A stretch of DNA of 64,000 nucleotides, from NCBI RefSeq assembly GCF_015999545.1, contig NZ_CP065546.1, positions 4,496,001-4,560,000 on the forward strand, in the 5' to 3' direction. Below, in pieces: positions 25,009 through 33,758 of the stretch. How positions within the stretch are numbered: position 1 is the first letter of the stretch; each line of letters opens with the position of its first letter. Both the position numbers and the translations under genes were made by a program. The notes beneath the pieces are model-generated. The model was not told the origin of the DNA and did no database searches. It saw only the letters and a program-made list of their open reading frames with translations. This DNA comes from Lysinibacillus sp. JNUCC-52 (GTDB lineage Bacteria > Bacillota > Bacilli > Bacillales_A > Planococcaceae).

Positions 25009-25041
25009 ACTGCATCCAGTTAGATGCAGTCTTATTTTTTT
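25009..25041 (+). terminator. Terminator
   Basis: ACTGCATC and GATGCAGT pair around a six-base loop, followed by CTTATTTTTTT. Its T run overlaps the 3' end of the minus-strand 35-residue ORF. Confidence 0.8.
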
Positions 25042-25139
25042 CTAATCAGTGTATCGCCAAGCGGTATTCCAATCACTACAACCAAAACTGTTAAAACTAA
25101 CAAGGCTTGAAATATAAAATACGCAATTTGATCAAACAT
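25032..25139 (-). CDS. 35-residue single-span membrane peptide
   Basis: On the minus strand an ATG five bases after GGAAGGAGAG opens MFDQIAYFIFQALLVLTVL... and ends after 35 residues with a basic tail (RKK). The hydrophobic core and terminal positive charges give a clear single membrane helix with N-out/C-in topology. Small membrane peptides of this kind are easily missed; the role is unknown. Confidence 0.55.
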   Translation of the reverse strand: MFDQIAYFIFQALLVLTVLVVVIGIPLGDTLIRKK

Positions 25140-25378
25140 CGTATCTCTCCTTCCTTTTATTCTTATAGTACCCAATTGTTGCAGAGCCAAACTAATGTAA
25201 TAAAGCATAAAATCATTTGAGCCTTTTATAATATAGTTTACTGCAAACCAACGTATGTATGCAGTCGACTTAAATTTTTTAAACTTTCATAATAGCGCAC
25301 AATGTATTAATAAGCATCACTGTTCTTCTTATACTTTTGGGGAAGGGTAGTTGTACAAAGTTCGATAACAATTTTAAA

Positions 25379-25804
25379 TTATTGTGGTGGATATTTATAC
25401 GTCTTTAGGTGGGTGTGTTTTATCAATGTAATTTCTGGTCCAGCAGAAATTTCATAGGTCATTTGATCTTTCCCAACTGGAATCCACTGGCCACCATCGG
25501 TTGGTTCGATTTCAAATGTAATTTGCAATTTAAATCCTCGGAAACCATTTACTCTACTCGTTTCTAACACTTCGATTTTCCAAGGAGTGACAGCAGGTGA
25601 AAAATCCTTTAAAATTTTTGGATAATAATAGCGATTTAAATCTTTTTCAATATAAGGACTAAGCATTAACATGAGCATATCCTGTAATCTTAGCTGATCA
25701 GAATCTTGCGTTGGTTCTGCTGATGAAACGGTTGTTGTTTGAAAAGAAGTAATGAGAACAAGTGAGAGTATAAAAACGAGTACTATCTTTTTCATTTTCT
25801 TCAA
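25379..25804 (-). CDS. Secreted DUF3888-family protein
   Basis: A 141-residue protein with a Sec signal peptide (KKIVLVFILSLVLITSFQTT, cleavage near VSSAEP). The mature region begins LRLQDMLMLMLSPYIEKDLNRYY, which is characteristic of DUF3888, and ends with a beta-rich half (GFRGFKLQITFEIEP, EITLIKHTHLKTYKYP). Members are small exported Bacillales proteins without a known activity. Confidence 0.7.
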   Translation of the reverse strand: MKKMKKIVLVFILSLVLITSFQTTTVSSAEPTQDSDQLRLQDMLMLMLSPYIEKDLNRYYYPKILKDFSPAVTPWKIEVLETSRVNGFRGFKLQITFEIEPTDGGQWIPVGKDQMTYEISAGPEITLIKHTHLKTYKYPPQ

Positions 25805-25914
25805 TACACCTCTCTACGATTTTTCCCTAATTAAAGTGTATTGTTAACTTATATTAAATAAAGTATGTACTTTTTGAATTAACGAGTGCGATGATTTAAA
25901 AGGGGTGAAATAGC

Positions 25915-26349
25915 ATGAGTCGTGATAAGAGATATAAGAAAATAAAAGGCAAAGTAATATACGGTAAGACGACCGAAGAACGATTTCAAGAAGTACATGG
26001 GATTACAATTGAGGAATGGGAAGCAAAAGGAGAAGAAAAATTTAAAGCAAAAATGGGAATGAGCTCCGACGAATGGTATATAAAACAGGTTAAATCCTTA
26101 ACATCAATTGAGTATCTTAAATATAAAGGTGTTGATGTTTCTAAAGATGATGTAGATTTAGTTATGGATTTACAAGAGTTGGGATTAAATGATGGTGTTA
26201 TAAATGTATTACTGGATTATGTAATAATTGTTAGTAAAATTGGGTTTATTCACTCATTGGTAAGAGAAATGGGTGAAAGTTGGCACAATAAGAATATCTC
26301 AACTATTGAGCGTGCAATGGCCTTCGTAAGGGAAGTGTGGAAAAACTAA
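25915..26349 (+). CDS. Stand-alone DnaD/DnaB C-terminal-like domain protein
   Basis: A 144-residue cytoplasmic protein. The N-terminal half is charged and unrecognised. The second half (GLNDGVINVLLDYVIIV, then SWHNKNISTIERAMAFVRE) closely follows the DnaD/DnaB_2 domain pattern 'GL..gVINVLldYvl ... W....I.TvE.Am', known from primosome proteins DnaD and DnaB and from phage replication proteins. The N-terminal winged helix of DnaD is absent. It may be a relic of a mobile element or a replication accessory factor. ATG preceded by AAAAGGGGTG. Confidence 0.5.
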   Translation: MSRDKRYKKIKGKVIYGKTTEERFQEVHGITIEEWEAKGEEKFKAKMGMSSDEWYIKQVKSLTSIEYLKYKGVDVSKDDVDLVMDLQELGLNDGVINVLLDYVIIVSKIGFIHSLVREMGESWHNKNISTIERAMAFVREVWKN

Positions 26350-26429
26350 CGTCCTCGAATTTTTAAGCCGCATCGCTGTAGTTTTAGAATAGTGATACAT
26401 GGAAGATAGAAATGTTATAGTATCAACTA

Positions 26430-26446
26430 TTAGTATCTGGTGGTAA
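26430..26446 (+). promoter_or_regulatory. Possible FapR operator before fabZ
   Basis: TTAGTATCTGGTGGTAA matches 13 of 17 positions of the FapR site as I remember it (TTAGTACCTGATACTAA). FapR represses fatty-acid synthesis genes, which fits fabZ, but the match is imperfect. Confidence 0.35.
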
Positions 26447-26492
26447 AATTGATGTTTAGGATATGAATTACATTGTGATGGGGGATTTAATA

Positions 26493-26918
26493 ATGTACGA
26501 TACTCAAAAAATAAAAGAAATTATTAAACATCGTTATCCATTTCTTTTAGTTGATAGGATTTTGGAATTAGAAGAAGGAAAACGTGCCGTTGGAATGAAA
26601 AATGTAACTATAAATGATAATTTTTTTAAAGGGCACTTCCCTCATTACCCTGTTATGCCTGGTGTTTTAATTGTAGAAGCATTAGCTCAGGTAAGTGCTG
26701 TTGTAATGTTAACTAAAGCAGGCAATCAAGGACGATTAGGGCTGTTAGCAGGAGTAGATAACTGTCGTTTCAAACGGCAAGTAAAGCCTGGAGATCAACT
26801 CCGTCTCGAGGTTGAAATCACGCGATTAAAAGGTCCTATTGGAAAAGCAAAAGGTATCGCTACAGTGGACGGGGAGCTGGCATGTGAAGCAGAAATTCTA
26901 TTTGCTTTTGGTGATTGA
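26493..26918 (+). CDS. fabZ: 3-hydroxyacyl-[ACP] dehydratase FabZ
   Basis: A 141-residue hot-dog-fold enzyme of the fatty-acid elongation cycle. The ATG at 26493 follows GGGGGA by six bases. [11 protein letters not shown] at the N-terminus and [20 protein letters not shown], with the catalytic His and Glu, are complete, as is the C-terminal [10 protein letters not shown]. In B. subtilis fabZ (ywpB) lies elsewhere, so this is a relocated gene. Monocistronic in this window. Confidence 0.93.
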   Translation: MYDTQKIKEIIKHRYPFLLVDRILELEEGKRAVGMKNVTINDNFFKGHFPHYPVMPGVLIVEALAQVSAVVMLTKAGNQGRLGLLAGVDNCRFKRQVKPGDQLRLEVEITRLKGPIGKAKGIATVDGELACEAEILFAFGD

Positions 26919-27147
26919 AAGCAATTAGTAAAAAGTTACTCAAAATCTAAAACGAACAGTTAGCATATGCAACTCAATGTTCTTTGGTAAATTACAAGGA
27001 ACTCTTATAGATAAAAGAATAGGATAAATAATTTGCTTGTGTCTATGATTTGTAATCTAAGATACAAGTTTTTTTATGTCAGTTATAATTATAAGGATGT
27101 TTTTCAATAAAAAGAAAATGCTTATAAAATAAATATTTTTTGGAAAT

Positions 27148-27177
27148 TGAACCTATTTAAATTTGTTAGTCGTCTAA
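27148..27177 (+). promoter_or_regulatory. ECF-type promoter before the sigma factor gene
   Basis: TGAACC and CGTCTAA are separated by 17 bases, the form of ECF-recognised promoters (TGAACn - N16 - CGTC). It lies 40 bases before the start codon and suggests autoregulation by the encoded sigma factor. Confidence 0.65.
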
Positions 27178-27216
27178 TAGCAGAATTTGAAGTTAGTTGA
27201 AAGGGAGGGTAGTAGA

Positions 27217-27744
27217 GTGGAGAAAGATGAAAAAGATTTTTTACTAGAAAAAGTAATGATTGAGTATGGGAATGAGCTGGTACGATTGGCATTTTCTTAT
27301 GTGAAAGATTCGGAGACTGCTAAGGATTTAGTGCAAAATACGTTTATTAAATGCTACAAAAATTTAGATTCCTTTCGATTTGATTCACAAATAAAAACAT
27401 GGCTCTATCGTATAACAATTAACGAATGTAAAGATTATTTAAAAAGTTGGCATTATAAAATGGTGCAAGTAAAAAGTTTTATACAAGAAACTGCAAAGTC
27501 AATATACCCATCTACCGAAAAAACAGTTATTGATAAATATCATAATGAAGAAATTAAAGATACAATCTTTTCTCTTCCGAAAGTGTATCGTGAAGTCGTT
27601 TATTTATACTATTATGAGTCGTTAAAGACAGAGGAAATTGCTGATATTTTAGATATTCCAGTAAATACAGTAAAAACGAGATTAAGACGGGCAAAACAGA
27701 GGTTAGAGACGATGATAAAGGAGGCAGAGTTGAATGGAAGATAA
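27217..27744 (+). CDS. ECF-type RNA polymerase sigma factor
   Basis: A 175-residue sigma factor of the SigX/SigV/SigM size. The GTG start follows GGGAGGG by seven bases. Region 2 is clear (LVRLAFSYVKDSETAKDLVQ, FIKCYKN), with the -10-melting segment FDSQIKTWLYRITINECKDY, and region 4 (LPKVYREVVYLYYYESLKTE, NTVKTRLRRAKQRL) for -35 binding. It overlaps its downstream partner by 11 bases, the usual sigma/anti-sigma arrangement, and has an ECF promoter upstream. The signal is probably envelope stress, judging from the partner. Confidence 0.9.
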   Translation: MEKDEKDFLLEKVMIEYGNELVRLAFSYVKDSETAKDLVQNTFIKCYKNLDSFRFDSQIKTWLYRITINECKDYLKSWHYKMVQVKSFIQETAKSIYPSTEKTVIDKYHNEEIKDTIFSLPKVYREVVYLYYYESLKTEEIADILDIPVNTVKTRLRRAKQRLETMIKEAELNGR

Positions 27745-28747
27745 ACATGTAAGAGAAAAATTTTATAAGACTTCCGAAAAAGAATTAATATTTACACAAG
27801 AAGACCGACATGTAGTATTTGAACAAATTCGTACACTGGAGAAGAAAGATAAAATGCAAAAGAAATCTCTTTTTTCTTCCCCAAAAAGACTCGCGCCACT
27901 TACAGTTTCATTATTAGCAATAGGCTTATGTTTATTTTTATTTATTCCATCGATTTTTGTTGGAACTGGAAATGTTCAAAACGAGCTTAACAAAAGTGAT
28001 ATTAGTGGGGATGCCTATCAGGATGATGCCATTTTAACTACGCTCATTACTGTGAAGGCAAAAACGGAGGATAACAGAATACCACTTAATCTATTACTTA
28101 CATATAGTAAAAATAAAAAGATGATGAAAGTTTTATCTATTCCAAGCGCTACGTATGCACCGATAAAAAACATGGATGGAACAACTTCGAACGATAAATT
28201 GTTATTTGCGTATGCCTACGGTTTGGGAGGGGCAGAAAATGTTAAAGCAACAGTGTCAAAACTATTTAATTTACCAATTGATTATTATGCTGTTATAGAT
28301 TTAGAAACCTTTTCCACATTCATACATGCTGTGAATGGTATAGATTACGACTTACAGGAAGATACTCGAGTACGAGCTATAACGAGTGTGGCATTTGATT
28401 TTCAAAAAGGAACCAATCGGTTAAATGGGGAAGAGGTTGTGGCATTAATGATGGCGGCTACAGATGGAAGAAATTTAAGTGAAGAAAACCTCTTGCATCT
28501 CATTCATGCAGTTAGTAATAAAATGGAAAATGAAATGCCAGAAGAACAATTAAAAGAACTGCTATCTCAAATTGAAACTAATCTACCACTCGATCAATTG
28601 TTAGAGCAAAACCTAGAAATTAAATCAATTGAATCATTATCTTTAAGTGCTGGAACTAGAGATGACATGATAGATGGAAAATATTATGTGATGTTTGAGG
28701 AAGAATATTTAAAAACTGTTGCAGAAGAGTTACTTATATTTAACTAA
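27734..28747 (+). CDS. Anti-sigma-like protein fused to a degenerate LytR-CpsA-Psr domain
   Basis: A 337-residue single-span membrane protein. Residues 1-55 are cytoplasmic and charged, as in anti-sigma domains; residues about 56-75 (PLTVSLLAIGLCLFLFIPSI) span the membrane; the extracellular part resembles LCP glycopolymer ligases: TLITVKAKTEDNRIPL, MKVLSIPSATYAPI, KLLFAYAYGLGGAENV, PIDYYAVIDLETF, GTNRLNGEEVVALMMAATDG. The catalytic Arg of the LCP motif (iPRDT) is replaced (IPSAT) and the later R.R pair is also missing, so it is probably a sensor and not an enzyme. It overlaps the ECF sigma gene, so it is the likely membrane regulator of that factor. A terminator follows. Confidence 0.7.
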   Translation: MEDKHVREKFYKTSEKELIFTQEDRHVVFEQIRTLEKKDKMQKKSLFSSPKRLAPLTVSLLAIGLCLFLFIPSIFVGTGNVQNELNKSDISGDAYQDDAILTTLITVKAKTEDNRIPLNLLLTYSKNKKMMKVLSIPSATYAPIKNMDGTTSNDKLLFAYAYGLGGAENVKATVSKLFNLPIDYYAVIDLETFSTFIHAVNGIDYDLQEDTRVRAITSVAFDFQKGTNRLNGEEVVALMMAATDGRNLSEENLLHLIHAVSNKMENEMPEEQLKELLSQIETNLPLDQLLEQNLEIKSIESLSLSAGTRDDMIDGKYYVMFEEEYLKTVAEELLIFN

Positions 28748-28754
28748 CTTAAAG

Positions 28755-28791
28755 TGTCTATCCGTCAAATGAGGTGGATAGGCATTTTTTT
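28755..28791 (+). terminator. Terminator of the sigma/anti-sigma operon
   Basis: TGTCTATCC pairs with GGATAGGCA across a 12-base loop and is followed by TTTTTTT. Confidence 0.75.
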
Positions 28792-28910
28792 ATGCACACG
28801 ACTTATTCTTATAACGGATCAATTTTCGAAAAGGAAGATTTATAAAATTAGTTCGTAAAGTAGGGATTTTATGATATTAATAGAATATTTAATAAAAAGG
28901 GGGAGAGTAT

Positions 28911-29819
28911 ATGTCACGATTACCAATTATTGTAGCACCGATGTTTTTAGTATCAAATCCAGCGATGGTCATTGAGGCTAGTCGAGCGGGGGCTATTGGC
29001 TCGTTTCCGTTATTAAATGCAAGACCTGCGTCAACTTGCGCCGAATGGTTACAAGAGATTAAAGAAGCATTACCAACGGAGCTGTGGGCAGTCAATTTTA
29101 TTTGTCATCCAGTAGCGAATGCACGTTTTGAGGAAGATTTGCAGTTAATTGAGGAATTTGAGCCGCCGATTGTTATTACATCGCTTGGTAATCCGAAAAG
29201 GGTCATCGACATTGTCCATCGCTATGGCGGTAAAGTATATGCTGATGTAGCAAACGTTAAGCATGCGGAGAAATCAGCCGCTACAGGTGTGGACGGCTTA
29301 ATTCTTGTCTGTGCAGGGGCAGGTGGACATGGTGGGCAATTAAATCCATTTGGCTTTGTGTCGGCCGTTAAGAAATTCTTTAATGGAACAATTATATTAT
29401 CAGGGTCTCTTTCAAGTGGTGCCGATGTTTTGGCAGCGCAAATTATTGGTGCGGACTATGCATATTTAGGAACGCGATTTATCGCTTGTCATGAAGGGAA
29501 TGCTCCAGAGGATTATAAAAAGATGATTATCGACAGCAAAACAGATGATGTTTTATATACAGATGCGTTCAGTGGGGTTCATGTGAATGTGTTAATTCCA
29601 TCTTTATTAAAGGAAGGGATTGACCCGACGACCTTAAAGCCGAGGGAAGATATTGATTTAACACACCTTGTAAATGTGAAGGCTTGGCGTGATATTTGGT
29701 CAGCAGGGCATGGTGTCACAAATATTGAAAAACGCGAGTCAGTCCTTGAAATTATTACGACATTACAAGAGGAATATGAATGTGCAAAGCAGCAATTAAA
29801 TGCTGTTCAGTCTTTATAA
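28911..29819 (+). CDS. Nitronate monooxygenase-like FMN protein
   Basis: A 302-residue TIM-barrel flavoprotein of the NMO/2-nitropropane dioxygenase family. PIIVAPMFLVSNP at the N-terminus, AGAGGHGGQLNPFGF and IIGADYAYLGTRFIA are the FMN-binding signatures. The start is an ATG after AAAGGGGGAG. These enzymes oxidise alkyl nitronates or act on related electrophiles; the physiological substrate is not clear. A second, divergent member of the family is encoded at 33759. Confidence 0.82.
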   Translation: MSRLPIIVAPMFLVSNPAMVIEASRAGAIGSFPLLNARPASTCAEWLQEIKEALPTELWAVNFICHPVANARFEEDLQLIEEFEPPIVITSLGNPKRVIDIVHRYGGKVYADVANVKHAEKSAATGVDGLILVCAGAGGHGGQLNPFGFVSAVKKFFNGTIILSGSLSSGADVLAAQIIGADYAYLGTRFIACHEGNAPEDYKKMIIDSKTDDVLYTDAFSGVHVNVLIPSLLKEGIDPTTLKPREDIDLTHLVNVKAWRDIWSAGHGVTNIEKRESVLEIITTLQEEYECAKQQLNAVQSL

Positions 29820-29845
29820 AAGGCATTTAAGGTATAAAAAATGTA

Positions 29846-29888
29846 AAACGCACAATGCTATAGAATTCAGCGTATTGTGCGTTTTTAT
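29846..29888. terminator. Terminator between convergent genes
   Basis: AAACGCACAAT and ATTGTGCGTTT pair around an 18-base loop, with T run on the plus side and an A-rich lead on the other, so it may serve both the NMO-like gene and yqhQ. Confidence 0.75.
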
Positions 29889-29892
29889 TATG

Positions 29893-30828
29893 CTAGTCGT
29901 GATTTAATGTAGCAGCAATTTCAGGTTGCTGTTCGACTTGGAGTAACATATTGAAAGATGCAATTGCTACTTCCACTTGTTCGTCCTGAGGCTCTCTTGT
30001 TGTTAATAATTGTAGCCAAAGGCCAGGATAGCCTAAGTATCGTAACAAAGGAATGTTACGGCATGCATTTGTTGCCTGTAATACTTCAAATGATACCCCT
30101 AAAACAACGGGAATTAATAAAATACGGTCTACAATTCGTAACCACAGAGGATCTGTTGGTACGAAGAAATACAAAAACATACCAACGAATACAGTGAATA
30201 ACATAAAGCTACTACCACAACGATAATGTAAACGAGATTGCGCTTGTACATTTTTTACAGTAATATCCATACCTGCTTCATAGCAATTGATTACTTTATG
30301 CTCGGCACCGTGATATTGGAAAACGCGTTTAATAATCGGTGTTAAAGAAATAAAGTATAAATAGGTAAGCAAAAGAAGTAGTTTAATGCCACTTTCCAGA
30401 AGGACTTGGCCTACTTTACCATCAATCCATCTAGAAAAGAAATCGGCAATAAATACTGGAATTAAAGTAAAGGCGAATTTCCCAAATAGAAAGGAAAGAA
30501 TGCCGACAACGGCAACGCCTAAAATCATTTGTAACTTTGAGCCGCCTTCTTCTACATTTTCAGCTTCTTCGCCTGGTGTAACGTCATAACGATCCCCTGA
30601 AAATTGCATATGGCGTGAACCTAAACCTGCTGATTCGATAAGTGCAACAACACCACGTACGAATGGGATTTTTTTTAGCTTTTGCAGAATCGGTTTTTGA
30701 ACCTTTTTATAATGATAATAATCAATGGAATCATCGTTACGGCGAATGGCAGTAATCGTATGTTCCTTTCCTCCGAACATCACACCTTCTAATTGTGCTT
30801 GTCCCCCGTAAACAGGTGAATTGCTCAA
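29893..30828 (-). CDS. yqhQ: DUF1385 membrane protein YqhQ
   Basis: A 311-residue integral membrane protein. I start it at the TTG at 30828, giving MSNSPVYGGQAQLEGVMFGG, which matches the YqhQ N-terminus; a longer frame to 30867 adds 13 residues with no better site. Four to five membrane helices lie in the second half. YHGAEHKVINCYEAG and RLHYRCGSSFMLF, the conserved His/Glu/Cys motifs of DUF1385, are intact and suggest metal or thiol chemistry. In Bacillus yqhQ neighbours yqhR and aroQ; here it is divergent from yqhR. Its biochemical role is unsettled. Confidence 0.85.
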   Translation of the reverse strand: MSNSPVYGGQAQLEGVMFGGKEHTITAIRRNDDSIDYYHYKKVQKPILQKLKKIPFVRGVVALIESAGLGSRHMQFSGDRYDVTPGEEAENVEEGGSKLQMILGVAVVGILSFLFGKFAFTLIPVFIADFFSRWIDGKVGQVLLESGIKLLLLLTYLYFISLTPIIKRVFQYHGAEHKVINCYEAGMDITVKNVQAQSRLHYRCGSSFMLFTVFVGMFLYFFVPTDPLWLRIVDRILLIPVVLGVSFEVLQATNACRNIPLLRYLGYPGLWLQLLTTREPQDEQVEVAIASFNMLLQVEQQPEIAATLNHD

Positions 30829-31060
30829 GGCTAACACCACTCTCTTTATATATTTCAACTGTACCATTGTACTAAATTTAGCGAAAAACCTCTAGAGGTA
30901 CGCATAGTAAATTTTCTATATGGTTACACTTATTGTGTAATTTTGTATTTTCAGAAAGATTGCTTTGTATGTGTACAATGATATAACACTACGAGCCATT
31001 GTGTTAAGGATCATGCTGCAATGCTCGCATGCACAAAGGTCAAAATAGGAGGTATTAATT

Positions 31061-31486
31061 ATGAAGGTAGGCTTAATTACTTCAGTTGTTTATGCGATTG
31101 TTTTAGCGATAAGTTTAAAAGGACTTCATTTTTTTCATTTAATTTCTTGGAATCCAATAGGTTTTTATAAGAAGTGGGAATTGTTTGAGGATAGCTCCAA
31201 ATTATTTCATTGGAGTTTTCTAACATTAGCACTATTTGTAGTAGGTTTCTTTTTATATATGACTTTACGATATACGCATATTATACCAGCAGTATTGACT
31301 TCTTTTTTACTAGGACTAATTGTAACAATCACATTAGAATGGTTCTTGTTGGATTTACCAATGCAATCGACATCGTTTAAAAAAGTATCTATTCCTTTTA
31401 TCGTTGTCGTAATTTGTCTTCTTCGCTTTTTACTTGAAACAGCTAATTTTCATCAGAAAGAGCATACAGCACAAAAAGGAAATTAG
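31061..31486 (+). CDS. yqhR: YqhR-like membrane protein
   Basis: A 141-residue protein with four predicted membrane helices ([56 protein letters not shown]). Identification rests mainly on position between yqhQ and aroQ, where Bacillales carry yqhR, and on the four-span architecture. Start ATG after AATAGGAGG. Unknown function. Confidence 0.65.
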   Translation: MKVGLITSVVYAIVLAISLKGLHFFHLISWNPIGFYKKWELFEDSSKLFHWSFLTLALFVVGFFLYMTLRYTHIIPAVLTSFLLGLIVTITLEWFLLDLPMQSTSFKKVSIPFIVVVICLLRFLLETANFHQKEHTAQKGN

Positions 31487-31548
31487 TTGCTGTATGCATT
31501 TGGTATGATAAAATAAAAAACAAGTACATAGAAAGAGGCGAATACTGC

Positions 31549-31983
31549 GTGAAGTTATTATGTTTGAATGGACCAAACTTAAATCGACTAGGGAAACGTG
31601 AGCCCCATATATACGGTCATGAAACACTAGAAGATGTAAAGAATAATGTTCAAAATCTCGCGGCTTCTCTTGGTGCGACAGTCGAGTTTCGTCAATCGAA
31701 TCACGAGGGTGTTCTTGTTGATTGGGTACACGAAGCAGAGGATGAAAAGTATGATGGTATTATCTTTAATCCAGGTGCATATACCCATACAAGTGTAGCA
31801 TTACATGATGCAATTGCAGGAGTTGCCGTACCAGTTATTGAAGTACATATTTCCAATATTCACAAACGTGAGGCTTTTCGCCATCATTCCTATCTTGCAC
31901 CAGCCTGCCTTGGCCAAATTAGTGGACTTGGTACGAAAGGCTATGAACTAGCATTACGCACTTTTATTGAGAGGGAGAAATAA
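31549..31983 (+). CDS. aroQ: 3-dehydroquinate dehydratase, type II
   Basis: A 144-residue shikimate-pathway enzyme. GTG start after [21 protein letters not shown] at the N-terminus holds the catalytic Tyr/Arg region, with [15 protein letters not shown] and [14 protein letters not shown] completing the active site. Two bases separate its stop from the peptidase gene, so aroQ, the peptidase and efp form an operon, as in Bacillus. Confidence 0.95.
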   Translation: MKLLCLNGPNLNRLGKREPHIYGHETLEDVKNNVQNLAASLGATVEFRQSNHEGVLVDWVHEAEDEKYDGIIFNPGAYTHTSVALHDAIAGVAVPVIEVHISNIHKREAFRHHSYLAPACLGQISGLGTKGYELALRTFIEREK

Positions 31984-31985
31984 TT

Positions 31986-33047
31986 ATGTTGAAATTACAA
32001 AAGCTTCGTAAAACACTTCAAGAAAAAAACATCGATGGCATTTTAATTACAAACGAGTACAACCGTCGATACATGACAGGGTTTACAGGTACAGCAGGAG
32101 TGGCAATCGTGTCACAAAATGATGCTGTATTTATTACTGACTTCCGATATACTGAGCAAGCAGCTGCGCAAATACAAGATTTCCGTATTGTACAACACGA
32201 AGTAACGCTTCTAGAAGAAATTGCGACACAAGTCAAAGCAATGAGTATTAAATCATTGGGATTTGAGAAAGATACTGTAAGCTTTGGAACATATGAGTTA
32301 TATAAAAATGTGATTCAAGCTGATTTAATACCCGTTTCTGGATTAATTGAAAAAATTCGCTTGATTAAGACTGAACAAGAGATTAATATTATTAAGGTTG
32401 CGTGTGAAATTGCAGATCACGCATTTACACATATTTTAGACTTCATCAAGCCAGGTAAAACAGAGCTTGAAGTTTCGAATGAATTAGAGTTTTTCATGCG
32501 ACAACAAGGAGCAACACAGTCCTCATTTGATACAATTGTAGCGTCTGGTCTTCGCTCAGCACTACCACATGGTGTTGCTACGAATAAGGTTATTGAAAAA
32601 GGCGACTTTGTCACATTAGATTTTGGTGCACTATACAATGGCTATATTTCGGATATAACACGTACAGTGGCAGTTGGTGAGCCATCTGAAAAATTAGTAG
32701 AAATGTATAATACAGTACTTGCATCGCAACTTTTATCACTTGAAAAAGTTGGCCCTGGTTTAACGGGTATTCAGGCAGATGCAATTGCACGTGACTATTT
32801 AACAGAAAAAGGCTATGGTGAGGCATTTGGTCATTCTTTAGGACATGGTATTGGTCTTGAAGTACATGAAGGCCCTGGCTTATCGAAGCGTTCTGAAACG
32901 GTATTAGAACCGGGGATGGCTGTAACGATAGAACCAGGTGTTTATGTACCAGGAGTTGGTGGTGTACGTATCGAGGACGATATTTTAATCACTGAGTCAG
33001 GTAATGAACTGCTAACACATTCGACTAAAGAACTCATCATTTTATAA
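31986..33047 (+). CDS. yqhT: M24-family aminopeptidase (Xaa-Pro type), YqhT
   Basis: A 353-residue creatinase/prolidase-fold peptidase. The N-terminal domain begins [20 protein letters not shown]; the catalytic domain carries the dinuclear metal ligands in [17 protein letters not shown] (two Asp), [14 protein letters not shown] (His), [11 protein letters not shown] (Glu) and RIEDDI (Glu). Located between aroQ and efp as in B. subtilis. Releases N-terminal residues ahead of proline. Confidence 0.92.
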   Translation: MLKLQKLRKTLQEKNIDGILITNEYNRRYMTGFTGTAGVAIVSQNDAVFITDFRYTEQAAAQIQDFRIVQHEVTLLEEIATQVKAMSIKSLGFEKDTVSFGTYELYKNVIQADLIPVSGLIEKIRLIKTEQEINIIKVACEIADHAFTHILDFIKPGKTELEVSNELEFFMRQQGATQSSFDTIVASGLRSALPHGVATNKVIEKGDFVTLDFGALYNGYISDITRTVAVGEPSEKLVEMYNTVLASQLLSLEKVGPGLTGIQADAIARDYLTEKGYGEAFGHSLGHGIGLEVHEGPGLSKRSETVLEPGMAVTIEPGVYVPGVGGVRIEDDILITESGNELLTHSTKELIIL

Positions 33048-33064
33048 ACAATGGAGGAACACAA

Positions 33065-33622
33065 ATGATTTCAGTAAACGATTTCCGTACAGGTCTAACA
33101 ATTATTGTTGATGGCCAATTATACCGCGTGTTAGATTTCCAACACGTTAAGCCAGGTAAAGGTGCTGCATTCGTGCGTTCTAAATTACGTAACTTACGTA
33201 ACGGTTCTGTGAATGAGAAAACATTCCGTGCTGGTGAAAAAGTAGAAAAAGCACAAATTGATAACCGTAAAATGCAATATTTATATGCTCAAGGTGATGA
33301 GCATGTATTTATGGATTTAGAATCATATGAGCAAACTGAACTAGCTTCAGCTGCTATTGAATATGAATTAAAATTCCTAAAAGAAAACATGGAAGTACAC
33401 ATCCAATCTTACCAAGGCGAAATGCTAGGTGTAGAATTACCAAACACGGTTGAATTAGAAGTAACAGAAACAGAACCAGGTATTAAAGGTGATACAGCTT
33501 CAGGTGGTACAAAACCTGCAACACTTCAAACTGGTCTTATTGTTCAAGTTCCATTCTTCGTTAACCAAGGTGATGTGTTAATTATCAACACTACAGAAGC
33601 TTCATACGTATCACGCGCATAA
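33065..33622 (+). CDS. efp: Translation elongation factor P
   Basis: A 185-residue EF-P. The three-barrel layout is visible: the N-terminal KOW-like domain with [16 protein letters not shown], whose Lys in the PGKG loop is the modified residue, then [19 protein letters not shown], and the C-terminal [18 protein letters not shown]. It relieves ribosome stalling at polyproline. SD GGAGG; terminator at 33636. Confidence 0.97.
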   Translation: MISVNDFRTGLTIIVDGQLYRVLDFQHVKPGKGAAFVRSKLRNLRNGSVNEKTFRAGEKVEKAQIDNRKMQYLYAQGDEHVFMDLESYEQTELASAAIEYELKFLKENMEVHIQSYQGEMLGVELPNTVELEVTETEPGIKGDTASGGTKPATLQTGLIVQVPFFVNQGDVLIINTTEASYVSRA

Positions 33623-33635
33623 GTGCTATTTATTG

Positions 33636-33668
33636 AACCTACTCTTTTCATAAAGAGTAGGTTTTTTT
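33636..33668 (+). terminator. Terminator of efp
   Basis: AACCTACTCTTT and AAAGAGTAGGTT pair around a four-base loop, followed by TTTTT. Confidence 0.9.
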
Positions 33669-33758
33669 CATCTATTATCACAAAATACAAAAATATGTAA
33701 AAAATTTGCAGGTCTTCTGGCTAAATAACGTTTACAATACAGATAAGAGGTGAAAGCA

